From positions 1,736,001 through 1,800,000 of the forward strand of contig CM062386.1 of assembly GCA_031310005.1 (NCBI GenBank): 64,000 nt of DNA, read 5' to 3'. Under the pieces are notes generated by a model. That model did no database searches and was not told the origin of the DNA. It saw only the letters and a program-made list of their open reading frames with translations. This DNA is from Dactylellina haptotyla. Taxonomy: Eukaryota; Ascomycota; Orbiliomycetes; Orbiliales; Orbiliaceae. Positions 12,985 through 24,882 of this stretch are shown piece after piece. The position numbers were made by a program, and so were the translations under genes. Position 1 is the first letter of the stretch; every line of letters starts with the position of its first letter.

Positions 12985-15039
12985 GCTCTGAAGTCCTCAA
13001 AGGGTAGCTATCAGTTAACAGTAGAATAATGCAAATTTACAATTGAATCTAAATTTCATCTGTTGCGCCAAGAGAACCGCTGGTGAACTACAATATCATC
13101 TCAAATCAAATCCTGGAAAGTATAAGCGCAAGGTGCATGTTAACTTCGCCCTGAAAATGGGTACGCACTGGAGCTATGGCCTTTGAATGATCGATAACAA
13201 CACCTAGTACCCTTGGAGCGAATGGCTGCAGCTCTTCCATATCAGACATACTGTTCTGGATCCTTCTGGATTTAATGTGGAAAGTTTTTGTTATTCGCAG
13301 CTCAGAGTCCCGAAAGGCAAATATTTTTTAACGTTGGTTATGCAGTTATTTATTTATATTCAATTCGAAATAGCGCTTAAACGCAGAGTGAAATTGTCGC
13401 GGCTCAAAAACGGAAAGTGCACGGGCAGTTTTCTATCAGTACAAAAATGTCGTTTTCCGTGGAAATGGGGATTCGGAACCGGAAGGCTGTTGAATTTTCC
13501 GGTGCGGTATCGATAATCCAACCTCAGCCGCAGTTTTCGGGCAAGCGCTAGCCTGCATAGTACTGCAGCACACTTTTAAAAAATGTTGGAAAATACTACA
13601 GCAAGTTGGCAAGAGCTCCTTTATTCCTGAATTACTTTTCGGCAATAATTGCCAAGCTAACAAGTCATCGGTCCCTCATGCACGGTTCATCCTCCGGAGC
13701 CTCATAGTTCCTATCAATATTGCTGTTCGGCCTGTTGGGGTCGAGCGGCACTTGCCGCTACATCTCGATGAATATCTCCTTCAAGCCGCTAGTGCCCTTA
13801 CGGACATTACGAAGGAGACAGCACCGGAACGAAAATGGCCAATCCTTGAACAGACCTGTGGGATATTACTGGGACCCGAAGCTTGGTTTCCAAATTATTC
13901 AAAGACTTTCTTCTCACGGGACCAAAGGATAGGATGGATGGCTGTGACTAAATTAATGAGCCTTTTCGACGAGTTGAGTCTAGTCTATCCACCAACCAGC
14001 CGTGATGTACATGGTCTGCATTAGCATGTGCATGTGCAGAACAGGTACGAAAAACAACCACGATATTCCCACCGACAAAATGTACCTACATTAGTGCAAC
14101 ACCAAGGAAATATTTTCAGGACGATATGTTTAGAATTAATTACTTGGGTATTGAAGTCTTGGTCATCTATTGCGAGTTTCCCATTGGTGACACAGGCAGC
14201 CGCGCTGAAACACCAACACCAGCAAATATTCCACGTGTGTTGCAGCGCAGGAGTCGAGGAGTTATTTGTCATTCAGCAGGAGAATGGCTCATCGCGCACC
14301 TTGGCTACGTTACACGCCGATATGCTTTAGGCGTTCGAGATAGTGGCGATGTTGAGAAGAAAAAATGATACGATACCGCAGCCGACACTGCAGATAGAGT
14401 TACAGTCATGTCGGAATCGATATCGCATGGGGCGGCCGTGGTGGCGATACGCGTCCCCGGCTGAATTCTAAATGGACCCAGTTGCCAACAGGGACCCTGG
14501 TCACCCTGGCCTCGTGTGCGACGAAAGCCAGCAAAAAGTCTCTACGAGAAACCCACCCGGCCACCTGTTTTCAGGGCCTTCAGGGCCTTCAGCCAGGCTT
14601 CCCACAGCAGCCAATAATAGCCCGTGGGCAGCCTGCTGGCCGAGAGTTAGGTGGGCTCTAGGCCCAAACTTGAAGTCAATGGGCGGAGGGTTTTTGACAG
14701 GTTTTGCCGATATTTCCAGAGGCTGAAAGGGCGGTCGACGGAGCCCCAGACAAAGAAAGGTAAAGGATGGAGGCGAAATCCCGCGACACGGGATTTCAAG
14801 CTAAAAGCAGAAGGATTAGATATTTCAGTTGGAATACTTATACTCCACCTCCCCTCCCCGCTCGGAAGGGGTGTCCGTGAGCGCCTTTCCAGTTGTTCTT
14901 CTCGGCCTCGCGAACGTATCCGACTTCAACACTATTGAACCGGACCGGCTCCCCCTTGGTGCAGCCGCCGCTCAGGATACACCACAACTTCAACACCGGC
15001 GAGATATCCCACGCCTTTTCAAGGGCCAACGTCGACAAC
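12985..15039. other. Intergenic, with an unexplained open region at 13493-14368
   Basis: No gene is firmly supported. AT-rich DNA at 12985-13490 has no good frame. The middle part is described separately. The right part (14400-15039) includes short direct repeats (CAGGGCCTT twice near 14572) and is the promoter and leader of the DUF4215 protein gene. Confidence 0.45.
13493..14368 (+). other. Possible unrecognised or decayed coding region
   Basis: The frame with codons starting at 13752 runs without a stop from about 13493 to the TAG at 14022-14024. It then continues open to 14330, so about 840 nt contain a single stop. No in-frame ATG is seen near the beginning. In a second frame, 14120-14368 is also open and ends in a Lys-rich tail. 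A GTACAT donor at 14006 and a TTTCAG acceptor ending near 14119 would join the two in phase and skip the TAG. The translation reads like protein but I recognise no domain. It may be a gene with an unseen first exon, a pseudogene or chance. Confidence 0.3.
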
Positions 15040-17247
15040 ATGAAGTTCGGATCGTTTTTTCTTCTCGCCGGCCTTTGCGCCGCCGAAGATCTCCTCTTTC
15101 ATTCCTATTTCACGGGTTGGGAGGACTCTGTAGCTTCATCCAGTTCGTATAATTACACCTGGACTTATAAAATCGTGACGGACAACGAATGGCAGGCTAT
15201 GACCACCAATGATTTTAAGCAGTACAAGGCGATCGTTATCGGAGACCCTATCGAGACTGATCCATCATATCTTGATTACATAATGCCAAACAGAAAAACC
15301 TGGGGTAATGCTGTTGAGGGCAATGTTATTCTTATCGGTACGCCGATCCTTCCCGTCTACACGGCCGCTTTCAATAATTAGCCTCACCACTAATAAATAT
15401 AATTTTTAACAGGCACGGATACTTCCAACCATTACAGTGATGCCAGGGACCTTATGTCCAATGGTATTGCTTTCTCCGCTACCGGCAAGGGCACAGGTCT
15501 CTACTTCTCGCTTTCAAAATACTACGGAGGGCTGAACAAAACCACCGTTGATATCTTGGACATATTCGGCAAATTTGAGGTCCGTGGAGACTTGAACACC
15601 GAGTCTTCGGACCAATGTTACGACGAAGTACATATTGTAGCTCGCAACCAGGTGCTCGATGGCATCACCGACATGTCCTTGAGTAACTGGTCCTGTTCGG
15701 TTCACGAAGCCTTCGTCACTTATCCTTCTACTGGCGATCAAAGTTTCGTTCCCCTGGCTATTGCGCAGGGTGTACCTGGCGATGGCTCGAGGGACTTTAG
15801 TGACGGCACTAGTGGTATCCCATACGTTATCGTGAGAGGTGCTGTCAGCCCGATCGGATGTGGCAATGGTAGATTAGATCCTGGCGAGGAGTGTGACGAT
15901 GGAAATACACATGACGGTGATGGCTGTAACTCCGCTTGTCGACTTGAAAGTAAAAAGAAGAGCGCAGCGGGCCCAGTCGTTGGAGGTACCATCGCAGCTG
16001 TGGCTGGTGTCGTAGCGCTGGGTACACTTGGATTCCTAGCCGTTACGAAGACAGCAGCTGGAGCAAAGGCCGCAGCAGCAGTTGGTATCTCAACATCCGG
16101 AGCTGCAGGTGGTGGTGGAGGCTCCGGCGCGGCGGGAGCATCAGGTGCAATGTACGTTCCAACCGGTGTCGAAGGCAAAGCGGCTGCGGCTGCGACGGGC
16201 TACGTACCGACCGGACTCGAAGGAAAAGCGGCCGCTCAAGCTACATATATCCCCGGTGTCACAGAGAAAGCAGCAAGTTCGGTAGCCCACAGCGCCGGCC
16301 AAGCAGCCCATGGAGCAGCACAAGCTACACAAGGAATCAGCTCGGCCGCTGTACCTCCGCCAACAGATGCAGGAACTTCTGCTGCATTCTCGAGTGCAAT
16401 CCCACCCGCTGATCCCACCGCCGCCGCTACCGCAGCCTCAGCTGGGGCGGCTCCCCCTGCTCCTCCACCGATCACATATATCCCTGGTACTGAAGGTGCT
16501 CTAGCTTCGGCTCCCGCTGCTACAGCCGGTGGTATCAACGCTGCCGGTGCTGGTGTTAGCTCTGCTGGTGCTATCGGTTCCGGTGCGGCCGGTGCTGGTG
16601 TCGGCGGCGTCGGCTCAATGGCTCCAGGCGTTGCGGGTGTCGGCGCAAGTGGTGCGGGTATGGCCCCAGGAATCGCATCGGCAGGAGCCGGGGCCATTCC
16701 GGCTGCTGCTGGAGGTGGCCTGGGATCAGGTGCCGCTGCTGCAGGCGCTGGAGGTGGCCTGGGAACAGGTGCAGCAGCTGCTGGAACCGGAGGAGGATTG
16801 TCTGTTGGCCAGACCATTTCTACGTCGATAGCCGCTGGGTTTGCTGGCATTGGTGGTGCTCTCTTCGGACGCAAGAAGAAGAAGAAGCAGCAACAGGCTG
16901 ACGCTGAGGCTATGCCGTTCCCACCAATGGCTCCGGATCAACAAGCCCAATACTACGCCCCTGAACAACAGCAATATTACAACCAATCGCAACCTCAGCC
17001 GTATTACTCTCAAGATCCTATCTACTCACCTCAGCACCCAACAATTAGAGCTGTTGACGAAAAAGAAGTCGAATTCAAGACCGGCGAAGGATCAAATGCT
17101 ACCAACTTGAACGTGGGTGTCCAGGAGGTTGTTCCTACCCCTCAACATGAAATCCAAAGTGACCCGATAAGTTATGCGGAGATGCCTGTTGTAGAGCAAC
17201 CGTATATACCGCCCCCACCTGGAGCCGTAAGAAAAGAGTACGAATGA
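15040..17247 (+). CDS. Secreted/membrane Ala-Gly-rich protein with DUF4215 Cys motif (adhesin-like)
   Basis: Two exons, 15040-15337 and 15413-17247, with a 75-nt intron (GTACGC donor, CACTAAT branch, TTAACAG acceptor); 710 residues. I chose the ATG at 15040 because it opens a signal peptide (MKFGSFFLLAGLCAA). The ectodomain is followed by CGNGRLDPGEECDDGN..GDGC...C (residues 249-275), the Myxococcus-type Cys-rich repeat DUF4215. A transmembrane helix spans about residues 285-309. Then come about 250 residues of Ala/Gly/Pro low complexity with repeated YVPTGxEGKAAA units, and a second hydrophobic stretch near 570-590 ending in a poly-Lys block. The C-terminal tail is rich in Gln, Tyr and Pro. 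It looks like a cell-surface or adhesin-like protein; function is unknown. Confidence 0.8.
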
Positions 17248-18250
17248 ATATGATGTCGAGGGAGTCCTATGGCCTTGTGTTGGAGGGACTTCCTGGTCGT
17301 TCCTTATGTCCGGAGCGCCGTTATGAATATTAATCACGACACGGTATAGGCGTTTTCTTCTTTGATTTTCAAAAGAGGGGGGTTTCTTTTCATTGAATAT
17401 ATATCTGTAATCTTGTTTTAAAGGATCTTCAAACTAGCGATTTTAATCCAGATTTAATTGATGTCAATTAACCAGAGCAACATTACATGCTACTGCTTGC
17501 AGGAATTTTCGTTTGAATTGTGTGACCAGAATATCAGACAATACGAATTTAATTGTGACGATACCACCCCAATGCTTGTCGTTTCTGTAGGCTTTCCAAT
17601 CAAATACCCCTCTATCACATTTCTTCTTTGTCAATTAGGTTGCATGCAGTTAAAGTAGATTTGAGGTTTTACTGTGTTGTCAATATTAATTTAGTCAAGT
17701 CGAGACACATAAGAGAGGTAGCTTTCGTTGGTCTCGAAACGAAAAAAGGATATTTAGTCTTTCAAGAATTTCGAGATATCAAAGTTGACTAAATGCACAA
17801 ATCCCGTGCCTTGGAGACTTGTTCAATATTTGGTGGTTGTGGTAACGACGAAAAGGTTTTATCCATGCGGAGGCGGTCTCACAAGATGGTGTAGTACTGA
17901 ACCATGGAGAGTCTGTCTCCCAGCCTTTGATTAATGAATCTTCAACATAATAGAAGCGGATTTTTTGGTGAACACAGATTTACACTCGCGTGATATAGGA
18001 AGAGCTGTCGCTCGTCCGATTGCCTAATCTTGAAGGTGCAGAAAATGGCATTGACATGCACCTGGATACCCCGCTATGTGGATAAGATAAGATGGAACCC
18101 AGCCCAGCACGTCAACTCAGTTGGTGAAGGGACCTGGGACTCGATGTCCAGCAGAACCCGTTCGAGATCGAAGTGGCATGATCTCGCGAGCACTGGTCCC
18201 TTCTGGCAGGTTGGGCGACGGTGGGCCGGGCAGGGTTCCTTTTATACGTT

Positions 18251-18258
18251 TGACGTCA
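18251..18258 (+). promoter_or_regulatory. CRE-like palindrome
   Basis: TGACGTCA, the consensus site for ATF/CREB-type bZIP factors, 38 bases upstream of the heat-shock element. Seen directly; function inferred. Confidence 0.5.
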
Positions 18259-18295
18259 CAGGCGGTGGAAGATGTGTTGCGCAGGTCGTCGCAGC

Positions 18296-18313
18296 GAAGG
18301 TTCCCGAAGCTTC
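18296..18313 (+). promoter_or_regulatory. Four-unit heat-shock element
   Basis: GAAGGTTCCCGAAGCTTC contains four perfect alternating nGAAn/nTTCn units with correct 5-bp spacing. This is the canonical binding site of heat-shock factor trimers. It lies about 420 bases upstream of the DnaJ start codon. Sis1-type genes are known Hsf1 targets in yeast, so the placement makes sense. Confidence 0.75.
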
Positions 18314-18733
18314 CACCACCGTCGTCGAAGCACAAAGGGATTCCGCACCGTCTTAGCCCGACACTGCGCTTTTATCTACCACACTCACTCCTTCCCTCTC
18401 CTCTCCTCTATCCCCTCCTCCACCATCATCATAAATAACAGCATACGTTCCGTGTTCAGAGTCCCATAGCATATGAGGATATAGAACTCCCCTGACAGGT
18501 ACAACTTCTGACCTAAGATAGTTCGAGTCATATCACGTTCACGTTCGCGTTCGCACACATTGATTGCTGCACACAAGCTCAGCATCCGGCTTACGGCAGA
18601 AATCTACGTTGCGCACAACCCTAATACGAAAGCTATACTAGATAAGAACCAATAGGCCGTCTACACAAGACAGTAGTAGTACAGCCGACTTATCTCCGTC
18701 CCTCTTCTTCTTTCCCCAAACCACATCATCACA

Positions 18734-19908
18734 ATGGGAAAAGATTACTACAACATCCTCGGCGTTCCAAAGTCCGCCAGTGAGGATGACATCAAAAAGG
18801 CGTACAAAAAGCTCGCGCTGAAATGGTAAGCCCTCCCCTCACACTTCCCCTTCAATCTTCAAATCCGGAGCAGTTGCTAACCTTTCTAAATAACAGGCAT
18901 CCGGATCGGAATCGAGATAACAAAGAAGGAGCCGAGAAGAAATTCAAAGAAATCGGCGAAGCCTACGAAGTATTATCCGATACTCAGAAACGAGCCATAT
19001 TCGACCAAGTCGGTGAGGAAGGGCTGAAAAACGGTGGCATGCCTCCGCCTAACGCTGGAGCCGGTGGTCCTGGTGGGATGCCAAACATGGGCGGGTTTGG
19101 CGGCGGCGTGCCCTTCGAATCTTTCAGTTTCTCGACCGGTGGGCCTGGTGGCGGCAGCAGTCGATTTAGCGGAGGATACAATCCAGCCAATGCAGAGGAT
19201 ATTTTCTCCAAGTTCTTCGGTGGTGGAAATCCGTTCGGTGCAGCGAGAGGCTTCGACTCCGATATGCACATGGGTGGCATGGACGATGATATGTTTGGCG
19301 GCATGCATGGAATGCCTGGTGGAATGCCTGGAGCCATGCCGGGTGGGTTCGGCGGTATCCCAAGAAGCCATACGATGCCGACACAATCCTCTCCGCCTTC
19401 GCCCTACATCCACAATTTGACCTGCACGCTTGATGACCTCTACAAAGGAGCTACCAAGAAACTCAAGTTTACACAACCGAATGGCGCGGAGCCGTTAATC
19501 CTGACAAACATCATCAAGCCAGGCTATAAGGCTGGCACCAAGATAAAACATGCCAACGCGCTGTTAACGGCCGATGGAAGCAAGCAGACTGTCGAAGTCG
19601 TCATACAAGAGGCGAAACATCCGAGATTTACAAGAGACGGCGATAACCTAAAGGTAGATCTCGATGTTACTCTAGACGAAGCGTTAGGTGGCCTCAATCG
19701 CACGATAGATCATTTGGATGGTAGGAAAGTGCCGATAAAATTGAACAAAGGCATCCAACCGGGCCAGGTGGTGATAAAGAAGGGAGAAGGCATGCCTAAC
19801 AGCAAAACTGGATTGAAGGGCGACCTGTTTGTGACGCTGAAGGTTAAGATCCCGCCTTTGACGGATGCGCAGGTAAAGAAGATACAAGATATCTTAAGGA
19901 GTGGTTGA
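18734..19908 (+). CDS. SIS1: Type II (class B) DnaJ chaperone, Sis1/Psi1-like
   Basis: Two exons, 18734-18825 and 18897-19908, with a 71-nt intron (GTAAGC, CTAAC, AACAG) splitting the Trp codon before HPD; 367 residues. The J-domain is residues 1-70 with HPD at 32-34, which stimulates Hsp70 ATPase activity. A Gly/Phe/Met-rich linker covers about residues 80-200. The C-terminal substrate-binding domains follow, starting near [20 protein letters not shown]. There is no DnaJ zinc finger, so it is class B. It acts in the cytosol and nucleus with Hsp70 in folding and translation-linked quality control. A strong heat-shock element upstream suggests stress induction. Confidence 0.93.
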
Positions 19909-21729
19909 GGCGTATTCTATTGAGTAGGTGCGTTTTCTTTTTTGTTGAATATTTGGGACTATTGTCTCCCTATTTCTCATACTTCTACTGTTTCCCCGCT
20001 CTCTTCAATAATCATTTTCGATTCTCCGTATAGCTGGGTTTAGCATCCACTGGCGTGCCGTTGCTTACTCCTTTTTTCTATCTTGTTTCCTTTTCGTTTT
20101 TCAGTCAAACGGCGTTCACGGCTTGGGTGGGTATTGTTTATTTTGTGTTGAGAAAAACAGCTAGCTTTTCCGCATTTTCTACCTAATCATGAAGTATATA
20201 GAAGTTGCACGATAATTAATAAAAAATATCATAACATACAAATTTTGACGCGTAGGCTTTCGCATTTTTCTTCGCTTGGAACCGAGCACTCCGACCTTCA
20301 AACGGCGTGGAATCCCATTTGCTGTAATAAAAAGCCACGAGTTGGTGGCTGATACAAATCCCTCAAGTAACGGTGAACGGGACGTTTGGACGGTACTCAA
20401 GGCATTCCGGACTGTGTTACCACAAGAAAAATATCAGAGAAGGCACTCCAAAAGTCTTCATAACTGCCCCTCTGAAGCCTGTTAAACCCTTGCTGCAGTA
20501 TTTTCATGCCGAATTCCGAGACCCCTCAGAAGTCCAGACCTCAACACCATTATTGGTCCTGTATAACTGTTAGCCCGTCTCCTAAAATTTCCAGGGTTGT
20601 CTTCAACAAGTCTGGCCCACAAATAATATAGCTATATTATTTTTTCGAAACAAATTGAATTGGGGCAATACGCACTGGCATCGATAACTACTAATCTTTT
20701 CACTATATGATCACGAGAAGAAATATTTTACTCTGAATTGTCAATAAAAAGTGGGGAAGCCCTGCAATCCATTAGCTAACCCACATGTTCCTGTGCACTG
20801 GTCGCTAGATTTGCCATTGTGCGCTCACCAGCGCTGCAGCCTCACCAAACTCCAGCTGAATCCACATGGTTCAAACGTAATCCACTGTGGAGAAAAAACA
20901 TCATTTTGCACTTACAAATAAGACAAAATATGGAATGAATGTTTAACTACGCATAAACAGTGTTTTTCAAAGAAGTCATGGCATCTAGATGCATCTTAAG
21001 TAGCGGAATACCCCTATAAGATCAACCTCTCCGATCGAAATCCGGTGAGCCAGTTTTCGCACTTCGGAACTGAATGTAGACACCTCCTTTCGTGGATAAG
21101 GGGTAGAGAGGAATCTCGCGTGGTTGTTTAGGAGGCGAGCGAGGCTTCCAATCGCTTTCGTTGGTCCAGAGGCCAATCCCTGCCAAAAGCCCTGAACACA
21201 CTACCTTGGCAAGCCCTTTGCGATGGGCAGCCGTGTTTCAACTTCCACCGCCCAAGCCCCTTCTGCCAACCCCACATACGGATATTGCCAGTGCTTATCA
21301 CTTTGCTATTGACGACCGTGCGCTTAAGAAAAAAATATTCTTGCTCCTGAGGCTCCCCGGTCCCCTATGACAGGTTGATATGCCCATATCGAGTATTCAT
21401 TATGATCATCGATCAAAAAAGCTGAGCTCAGATCGCGAGTGATAGGATGGTATAAAGGAGGAATGATCCCCGGGATGCATTCAAAAAATCAACCTTTGCG
21501 GGCCACTTCCTCGTTCCTTAAGGATATTCCCCTTCTCGTTCATTTTTCAATATATCCCCAGCTAGCCTGGTATAACATTTCACCTGTCTATACTAGACTA
21601 CTACAAGCCTATTGCATTGGCATTCTCACCACGTTCATTCTTTGGCAATTCCCTTTTTTAAACAATTTTTACACCTTTTCCCCCATACGAGGATATACAT
21701 AGCGTACTACCCTAGCCATATTAGAAAAG
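19909..21729. other. AT-rich intergenic, no supported gene
   Basis: About 1.8 kb of T- and A-rich DNA with many stops in all frames and only short open frames without recognisable content. The right end carries a TATA motif for the next gene. Confidence 0.55.
21451..21458 (+). promoter_or_regulatory. Candidate TATA box of the Thr-rich secreted protein gene
   Basis: TATAAAGG about 275 bases upstream of the start codon at 21730. Seen directly; function inferred. Confidence 0.35.
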
Positions 21730-22549
21730 ATGTTTTCCAAAGCCGTTTCCCTTCTTTTCACCCTTTTGGCGGTGGTCTCCATCGTGACTGCCATTCCTTT
21801 GAAAAATGCAGTGGAACTCAATAAACGTGATGTGTGCAAGTCGGATTTTCTCTTGGGTCTTCTCCGCGCCCAGGGAGGTTCTGGAAAGGCGTTCTGTAGC
21901 AGCTATATTGGAGATTCGAATACTCCTTCAACGACCGAGGGAGGGTTAGGCACAAAGACTGTGGTGGTTACTACCGTCACACCTGCAGCAGCGTATGTAA
22001 TCTATTCCTTGAAGTCAAGGTTGTGAGTTTCAGTATACTAACTATCAATTTAGAACCGTGACTAAATCTATCATTTCTGTCACGACTGTCTACACCACCA
22101 AGCAAATGGGCACCATCACTTCCGTCAAATCCATCACCACAACCTCAACCACAACCCTCACTACTACCACGACAATCTACCAATTCAAGGCTAAGGCCAA
22201 GCTGGCCAAGAAGGAAAAGATCGAAAAGAGGGCCGCCATCGCAAAGAGAGCTACTTCAAAGATTGCCTTCTTTGATTCATTGATCGCTTCACCCGCCAAG
22301 ATCTCATCTGCCTGCTCGTGTCTTATCACCGCCACCGCTGCGCCCGCAGAAACCGCTGTCGCGCCTACGGCGACGGTTTCTGTCACTTCTACAGCACCGA
22401 CAGTCTACTATGCCACCACCGTATTCGTTGTAAGCACATCCACAGTGACAATTACACAAACCGGAGTAGTCGTAGAGACGACCGCGGTCGAAACTGTAGT
22501 CAAAACGGAGACGACAAAGGTCACCACGTACATGTGGGTACAAAAATAG
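21730..22549 (+). CDS. Secreted Thr/Val-rich protein with Kex2 sites
   Basis: Two exons, 21730-21992 and 22054-22549, with a 61-nt intron (GTATGT, CTAAC, TTTAG); 252 residues. A signal peptide ends near Ala21. It is followed by a Kex2 site (LNKR, residues 30-33) and a short segment with two Cys. The rest alternates Val and Thr (runs such as VVVTTVT, TTTSTTTLTTTTT, VVETTAVETVV), as in wall-associated Thr-rich proteins. A Lys-rich middle section has further Lys-Arg pairs (EKRAAIAKRAT) that could be cleaved in the Golgi. No catalytic domain or GPI-type tail is seen. It may be a wall-associated or secreted structural protein; function is unknown. Confidence 0.75.
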
Positions 22550-23398
22550 ACTTGACGAGTGTTTTTGGTTTGCATTTGTTATTTCTCGTACAAAAAGGAA
22601 CGATAAAATGATAGAGCTCGAGGGTTTGGGATGGCTGAGCTGGAATAGCGGCTTTCTTAATTTTCTATACTACTTTTTTGTCAGGCGGTCGTCTGAAAGA
22701 TATATTCGGATACCGATATTTTTCTACGGCACGCTTCTTTTTTGTTGGCTCGGTTTGGCTGTGCCAGTGAGCCATCCCTCTTCCCTTCATGTCTAAAATA
22801 ATAGTATATTACCTACCATACCGCACCGTGTATTATCGGTGTATATCCACATTACAATGTTCTCGTCTCGAGGATATATCTTTTGGCAGCTAGCGGTTTG
22901 CGCTTGATTTGTGTGACAGTAAAATTCGTGTAAGGGTCGTCTCCACGGGCATTTTGAGTCAGGAGATTGGCGCCCAAAGCGCAGCAACCTAACGTTAGGA
23001 CGAAAATTTTATTCGCGCGGTGGAGAAAGATGTTTCTGAGACTAATTGATTCAAGAACCGAAAGATTTGATTTTTCGAGCTCCGCTTTTATCGATGAGAT
23101 GACGAAATATTATTGTTCATTATATTAATATAAAGTTCTTCTTTTGCATCGAGGGTGCAGTCGACAACACAGCCTCTTTTGTAATGCAACAACCTGCAGC
23201 CGCAGTTTCGTAGTTAACTAGACTTGTTACGAGACTGGTCCGACCCATACATGGCAGGTGATGTGAAAAATATGCACAGCATATAGCTTTAAAAAAGGAA
23301 TTCTTTAGTTATCAAGGCTAGGAAGAATTTAAAAGCGGTGGATCATAAGCGTATTTATTTCAATTTAATGGCCATTTATATATACCGCCGTGGTAACA
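22550..23398. other. Intergenic between convergent genes
   Basis: AT-rich 3' flanks of the Thr-rich protein and the RBR ligase. No supported gene. Confidence 0.6.
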
Positions 23399-24882
23399 TC
23401 AAACCCTAAACCTCCTGCACATTTCACAAGCAAACAATCCACAACCTCTACAAACCAAAATGTATTTCCAGTGTCTGTCGTTGCAAATATCGCAAACATA
23501 ACCTCTTCGCCTATAATCTGTTCGCCTCTCAAACTTTCCGGGATGCCAACACTGGTGGTTCTGTTCGATTTGCCTCTGTGCTCGCTCGATACGTTGATTT
23601 CTGACGACCGGTGGGATAACTTCATCCTGATGTGCGTCCCGTTCCACGCGGGCGACCGCGGCATCGTGCAATCGACGCTCCTCCCATACCGGGCAGGTGC
23701 AATGCTTCCACTCGACGCCGCAGAGGTAACAAAACTCTGCTTTACAAGGGCAGCTTTTGTTTTGATAATGTTAGTTCCCCAAGTCGCGTAGATATATATT
23801 TCTATCAAGAGCAAAAAATAAAAGTCAATATAAAAAACTTACGTCATATGATAGCATCCCTGACCTAGTTCGATCATTTGCTGGCATCTGGAGCAACGTC
23901 TCCAACCTTCAACCTCTGCCGTCGCAAGAACGCTATCGAACCCATCATCTCGTTGACATGCGCCCGTGTGCTCTTGCAACTTGCAATTCGAGCAAACCCT
24001 GGTATCGCAAAGCTCACAGGTGCCAATATTGTTGGATATTCTCGATGGTGGGATAAATTTGAGACATCTCTTGTTCGTACAATACAATCTATTCGCTGTA
24101 CTGTATTCAGTGCCCACGTCGATGTATCGTTGGTACTCTGCGGGCGTTAGAACTGCGGTGATGGCGTCTTGCGATGCTTCCGTTCGGCAGCATTTAAGAG
24201 GGTATATCGTTTCGTCTTTCATAGCGGTGAAGATATATTTTCGAAGACAATCGCGACAGTAGAGGTGATCGGAGCTGCATTTTATGTTGTACGTTTGGAG
24301 AACATGGTCCAAGCAGCTACTACAACGGACCTTGGGACCGGCGAAATATTCGGCTCCTTTCTTCTGAGGCTGAGAGGAAGATCCCGCTTGTGTGCTTCCA
24401 TATGTGTAATCCTCGGGAAAAGCTGGCGTCTCGAGAACGTGTGACGGGATACTTGCTTGGGTTTCATAATCCTCAAATACAGATACCGTGTCGTCAATAG
24501 GAACGGTGGATGTGGATCTCGGAGTCACATTTTCCATACGCAGGACTTGCTCGCGGTCTCTCGCGGCCGTTGTCTCGACGGCGACGATTTCGGCTATGGT
24601 GGAGGCATCCTGGTCTACCGCGTCGGCGATACTTTGGGCCATCCGACGGTCGGCGTGAAAAGTAGATAGACCTTCCAATGCATTTTTATAATCCTCAAGA
24701 GCGAGATGTCGATCCGGTTGATGGCCTGACCTTTCCTTGCCCTTGCGTGACTCGGTTTCGATACCAAGTTCTTCTAATTGCAAGAGCACTGCGGTGAGAA
24801 AATCGTCGGTTTCGCTGACGTCAACAGCTGCCGTTGTCGCGGTAGATGCTCTAGCTTGGGTGGATGGGCCGGCGGCAAGCAT
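23399..24882 (-). CDS. RBR-type (RING-between-RING) E3 ubiquitin ligase
   Basis: Two exons, 24882-23843 and 23753-23399, with an 89-nt intron (GTAAGT donor); 464 residues. The intron interrupts RING2, and joining restores CYHMTCPCKAEFCYLCG. RING1 starts at CSSC (residues 187-190) and runs to about 232. The IBR zinc domain covers about 258-310, and RING2 starts at CSRC near 330. The RING2 catalytic Cys that carries a ubiquitin thioester should be the one in HMTCPCK. A Cys-rich tail (CDICNDRHW, CRGCGLFACEMC) may form a further zinc site. The N-terminal 180 residues are polar. This is an ARIADNE/Parkin-like mechanism; substrate is unknown. Confidence 0.92.

Larger units (their letters stand above)
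17248..18733. other. Intergenic; promoter and leader of the DnaJ gene
   Basis: AT-rich to about 18000, then more balanced. It contains a CRE palindrome and a four-unit heat-shock element (listed separately). A C/T-rich run at 18380-18430 looks like a 5' UTR. The small open frames here are not supported. Confidence 0.6.

Noticed and set aside
16236-16874. 212-codon minus-strand Ala/Pro-rich frame
   Set aside because: Antisense to the Ala/Gly-rich coding region of the DUF4215 protein; composition follows from the complement.
18030-18438. Several ~100-codon frames upstream of the DnaJ gene
   Set aside because: They overlap the promoter with its heat-shock element and have no domain or good start.
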